NCBI RefSeq assembly: GCF_014199215.1
Contig: NZ_JACIJC010000003.1
Location: 310,001-374,000 of the forward strand
Direction of reading: 5' to 3'
Origin: Sphingobium boeckii
Lineage (GTDB): Bacteria; Pseudomonadota; Alphaproteobacteria; Sphingomonadales; Sphingomonadaceae
Length of the DNA: 64,000 bases
This document shows positions 62,157-64,000 of the stretch, piece by piece. The position numbers were made by a program, and so were the translations under genes. The first letter of the stretch is position 1, and every line of letters starts with the position of its first letter. The notes beneath the pieces are model-generated. The model was not told where the DNA came from. It worked only from the letters and a program-made list of their open reading frames with translations, and did not search any database.

Positions 62157-62726
62157 ATGCCCACCACGCCCCCGCCCGAAGACCTCTCCACGCTCTCGCT
62201 CGTCGAAATCGCGCGCCTGGTGGAGGAACGCCGCCTGCCCCCGGTAGAAAGCTGGAACCCCACGTATTGCGGGGATAGCGAGATGCGGATCGCGCGGGAC
62301 GGCACCTGGTTTCATCAGGGATCGCCGATCGGGCGGATGCCGATGGTGCGCCTGTTTTCCACCATTTTGCGGCGCGAGGCCGATGGCGGCTATGTGCTCG
62401 TCACGCCCGCCGAAAAGCTGGATATCGAAGTGGAGGATGCGCCGTTCGTCGCGGTCGAGGTGAAGATCGAGGGCGAGGGCCGCGACACAATCCTCGCCTT
62501 CCGGCTGAACACCGGGGACATGGTGGTGGCGGGCGAAGATCATCCGCTGCGCTTTGAAAGTCGGGACGATGGCCCGCACCCTTATCTGATGGTGCGCGGG
62601 AACATGGAAGCGCTGGTGGCGCGCAGCGTGTGGTATGAACTGGCCAATCTGGCGCTGGCATCGGACGATGATCAGACCGGCCTGTGGAGCCAGGGCGTGT
62701 TCTTTCCGTTCGGGACCCCGGCATGA
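62157..62726 (+). CDS. DUF1285 domain protein
   Basis: A 189-residue protein matching DUF1285: PPVESWNPTYCGDSEMRIAR, GTWFHQGSPIGRMPMVRLFS and LVTPAEKLDIEVEDAPF. Members are small alphaproteobacterial proteins with no established function. ATG of the Nudix gene overlaps its stop (ATGA). Confidence 0.9.
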   Translation: MPTTPPPEDLSTLSLVEIARLVEERRLPPVESWNPTYCGDSEMRIARDGTWFHQGSPIGRMPMVRLFSTILRREADGGYVLVTPAEKLDIEVEDAPFVAVEVKIEGEGRDTILAFRLNTGDMVVAGEDHPLRFESRDDGPHPYLMVRGNMEALVARSVWYELANLALASDDDQTGLWSQGVFFPFGTPA

Positions 62727-63325
62727 CTTTGGTCGAGCGGCTGCACCATGCGCTTGAACATGGCCATCGCCATTCGCCCATCCTGCTGATCGGTGACAAT
62801 GTGGTTGTCGATGATGGGGAAACGTCCCTGGTCACACCCGCCGCGGTGCTGATCCCGGTGACGGACCGCGCCGATCCCGGCGTGATCCTGACGCAGCGGC
62901 CCGCCAACATGCGCCAGCATCCCGGCCAGATCGCCTTTCCGGGCGGGCGGATCGATCCGGAGGACGATGGCCCGATCGGTGCCGCGCTGCGGGAAGCCGA
63001 GGAGGAGATCGCCCTGCCCCGCGCCGCCGTGACGATCATCGGGATCACCGACCCTTATCGTACCATCACCGGTTATGAAGTGACCCCGGTGATCGGCGTG
63101 GTGCCGCCAGATCTGGTCTACACCCCCAATGCTCAAGAGGTGGAAGACGTGTTCGAAGTCCCCCTGTCCTTCCTGCTGGAACCCGCCAATCATCTGGAGC
63201 AGGCCGTGGAATGGCAGGGGCGCGAGCGGCATTATTATGAAATCACCTTCGAGGGCCGCCGCATCTGGGGGGCGACCGCGGCGATGATCGTCAATCTCAC
63301 GCGGAGGCTGCAATGGGCGGATTGA
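62723..63325 (+). CDS. CoA pyrophosphatase, Nudix hydrolase
   Basis: A 200-residue Nudix enzyme. The CoA-pyrophosphatase signature ILTQRPANMRQHPGQIAFPG precedes the Nudix box RIDPEDDGPIGAALREAEEE, with Ala in place of the usual Gly after the catalytic glutamates (REAEEEIAL). It probably cleaves oxidised or damaged CoA to phosphopantetheine derivatives and 3',5'-ADP. Start ATG 62723 in an ATGA overlap with DUF1285; overlaps the next gene by 13 bp. Confidence 0.92.
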   Translation: MTLVERLHHALEHGHRHSPILLIGDNVVVDDGETSLVTPAAVLIPVTDRADPGVILTQRPANMRQHPGQIAFPGGRIDPEDDGPIGAALREAEEEIALPRAAVTIIGITDPYRTITGYEVTPVIGVVPPDLVYTPNAQEVEDVFEVPLSFLLEPANHLEQAVEWQGRERHYYEITFEGRRIWGATAAMIVNLTRRLQWAD

Positions 63326-64000
63326 CGCTGCCCGATGCGCCCTGGCGGCATCGCGAGGGGCTGGACCGGCTGTTCGGCGCTCTGGGCGATGCGCGCTTCG
63401 TGGGCGGGGCGGTGCGCGATACGCTGCTGGGCGTCGATGTACAGGATGTGGACGTGGCCACCGCATTGCGGCCGGAAACCGTGGTCGCGCGGCTGGCGGA
63501 GGCCGGGATCAAGACCGTGCCCACCGGGATCGCGCATGGCACCGTGACCGCATTGCTGCCGGGCGGACCGGTGGAGGTCACCACGCTGCGACAGGACGTG
63601 TCCACCGATGGCCGCCGCGCGACCGTGGCCTTTTCCGATGACTGGCGCGAGGATGCGGCGCGGCGCGATTTCACCGTCAACGCGCTTTATGCCGATCCGG
63701 CGACCGGAGACATTCTCGATTATTTCGACGGCGTGGAGGATCTTGCGCAGGGCCGGGTGCGCTTCATCGGCGATGCGGCGCAGCGGATCGCGGAAGATCA
63801 TCTGCGTATTTTGCGTTTCTTCCGTTTCCACGCGCGTTTCGGCAAGGGCGCGCCCGATGCGGACGGGCTGGCCGCCTGTGCAACGCGCGCCAACGACATG
63901 ATGGCGCTGTCCCGCGAGCGCATTGCGGACGAATTGCTCAAGCTGCTCGGCCTGCCCGATCCTGCGCCCACGCTTGCTACGATGCAGACGCACGCTATCT
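63313..64000 (+). CDS. cca: CCA tRNA nucleotidyltransferase, N-terminal part (runs off window)
   Basis: The first 229 codons are present. ATG 63313 lies 13 bp inside the Nudix gene. The class II nucleotidyltransferase head shows GGAVRDTLLGVDVQDVDVA (GGxVRD and the metal-binding DxD), GIAHGTVTALLPGGPVEVTT, RRDFTVNALYADPATGDILD and RRAT. It adds or repairs the 3' CCA of tRNA; a poly(A) polymerase paralogue cannot be excluded without the C-terminus. Confidence 0.9.
   Translation, partial: MGGLTLPDAPWRHREGLDRLFGALGDARFVGGAVRDTLLGVDVQDVDVATALRPETVVARLAEAGIKTVPTGIAHGTVTALLPGGPVEVTTLRQDVSTDGRRATVAFSDDWREDAARRDFTVNALYADPATGDILDYFDGVEDLAQGRVRFIGDAAQRIAEDHLRILRFFRFHARFGKGAPDADGLAACATRANDMMALSRERIADELLKLLGLPDPAPTLATMQTHAI

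Overview
The window is a GC-rich, gene-dense stretch of chromosome with 59 protein genes (two cut by the window edges). It most likely comes from an alphaproteobacterium of the order Sphingomonadales (Sphingomonas, Sphingobium, Sphingopyxis or a relative). The grounds are a PEPxxWA-CTERM protein, two exosortase-A-linked glycan genes, an IorA/IorB pair, a large TonB-dependent receptor with its own tonB-exbB-exbD-exbD operon, intracellular PHA depolymerase, short bifunctional PutA, and several families of palindromic intergenic repeats. I see no rRNA, tRNA, CRISPR array, insertion sequence, integrase or phage structural gene. After start-codon correction no gene-free stretch exceeds about 255 bp.

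Layout. 1-7263 (minus): a probable operon of cyclase/kynurenine-formamidase-like protein, iorA, iorB, M24 peptidase, aminotransferase and a DUF885-like exported protein. It is read away from a divergent MarR regulator (7364) with a near-ideal palindromic operator between them. 7887-20152: a TonB-dependent receptor followed by a quaternary-amine/sarcosine catabolic island: soxG, soxA, soxD, soxB, a Rieske oxygenase (all minus), then a FAD oxidoreductase, an APC permease and a BetI-like TetR regulator (plus). A shared TTAGACA-type motif in front of the receptor and between the divergent halves suggests one regulon. 20149-26543: TonB-like protein, map, CinA-like protein, glycosyltransferase, endonuclease V, then glnB-glnA with a possible sigma-54 promoter and a clear terminator. 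26816-34358: zinc-ribbon protein, lipoprotein hydrolase, and tamA-tamB for outer-membrane assembly.

34460-40769: small proteins, a PEP-CTERM protein, an S24 repressor divergent from a Cro-like small protein with three operator-like palindromes, then exosortase-A-associated glycosyltransferase and O-glycosylation ligase genes. 40868-52602: DJ-1/PfpI protein, topoisomerase IB, MscS channel, putA, MaoC hydratase, thiolase, a PNPOx-like protein, PHA depolymerase and an MsbA-like ABC exporter. This part is rich in palindromic repeats. 52646-59277: an unrecognised membrane protein, an AsmA-family protein and the tonB-exbB-exbD-exbD operon. 59532-64000: an exported protein of unknown function, pteridine-reductase-like SDR with folB, GNAT, DUF1285, CoA-pyrophosphatase Nudix and the start of a CCA-adding enzyme.

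How the parts fit: two substrate-specific catabolic units (aryl-pyruvate/aromatic amino acid, and methylated amine to glycine) sit on either side of one outer-membrane receptor and would rely on the TonB-ExbBD machine encoded at 56.7-59.3 kb. The most unusual sequence observation is a 78-bp palindromic repeat, of a family otherwise intergenic here, that lies in frame inside putA between its two catalytic domains.
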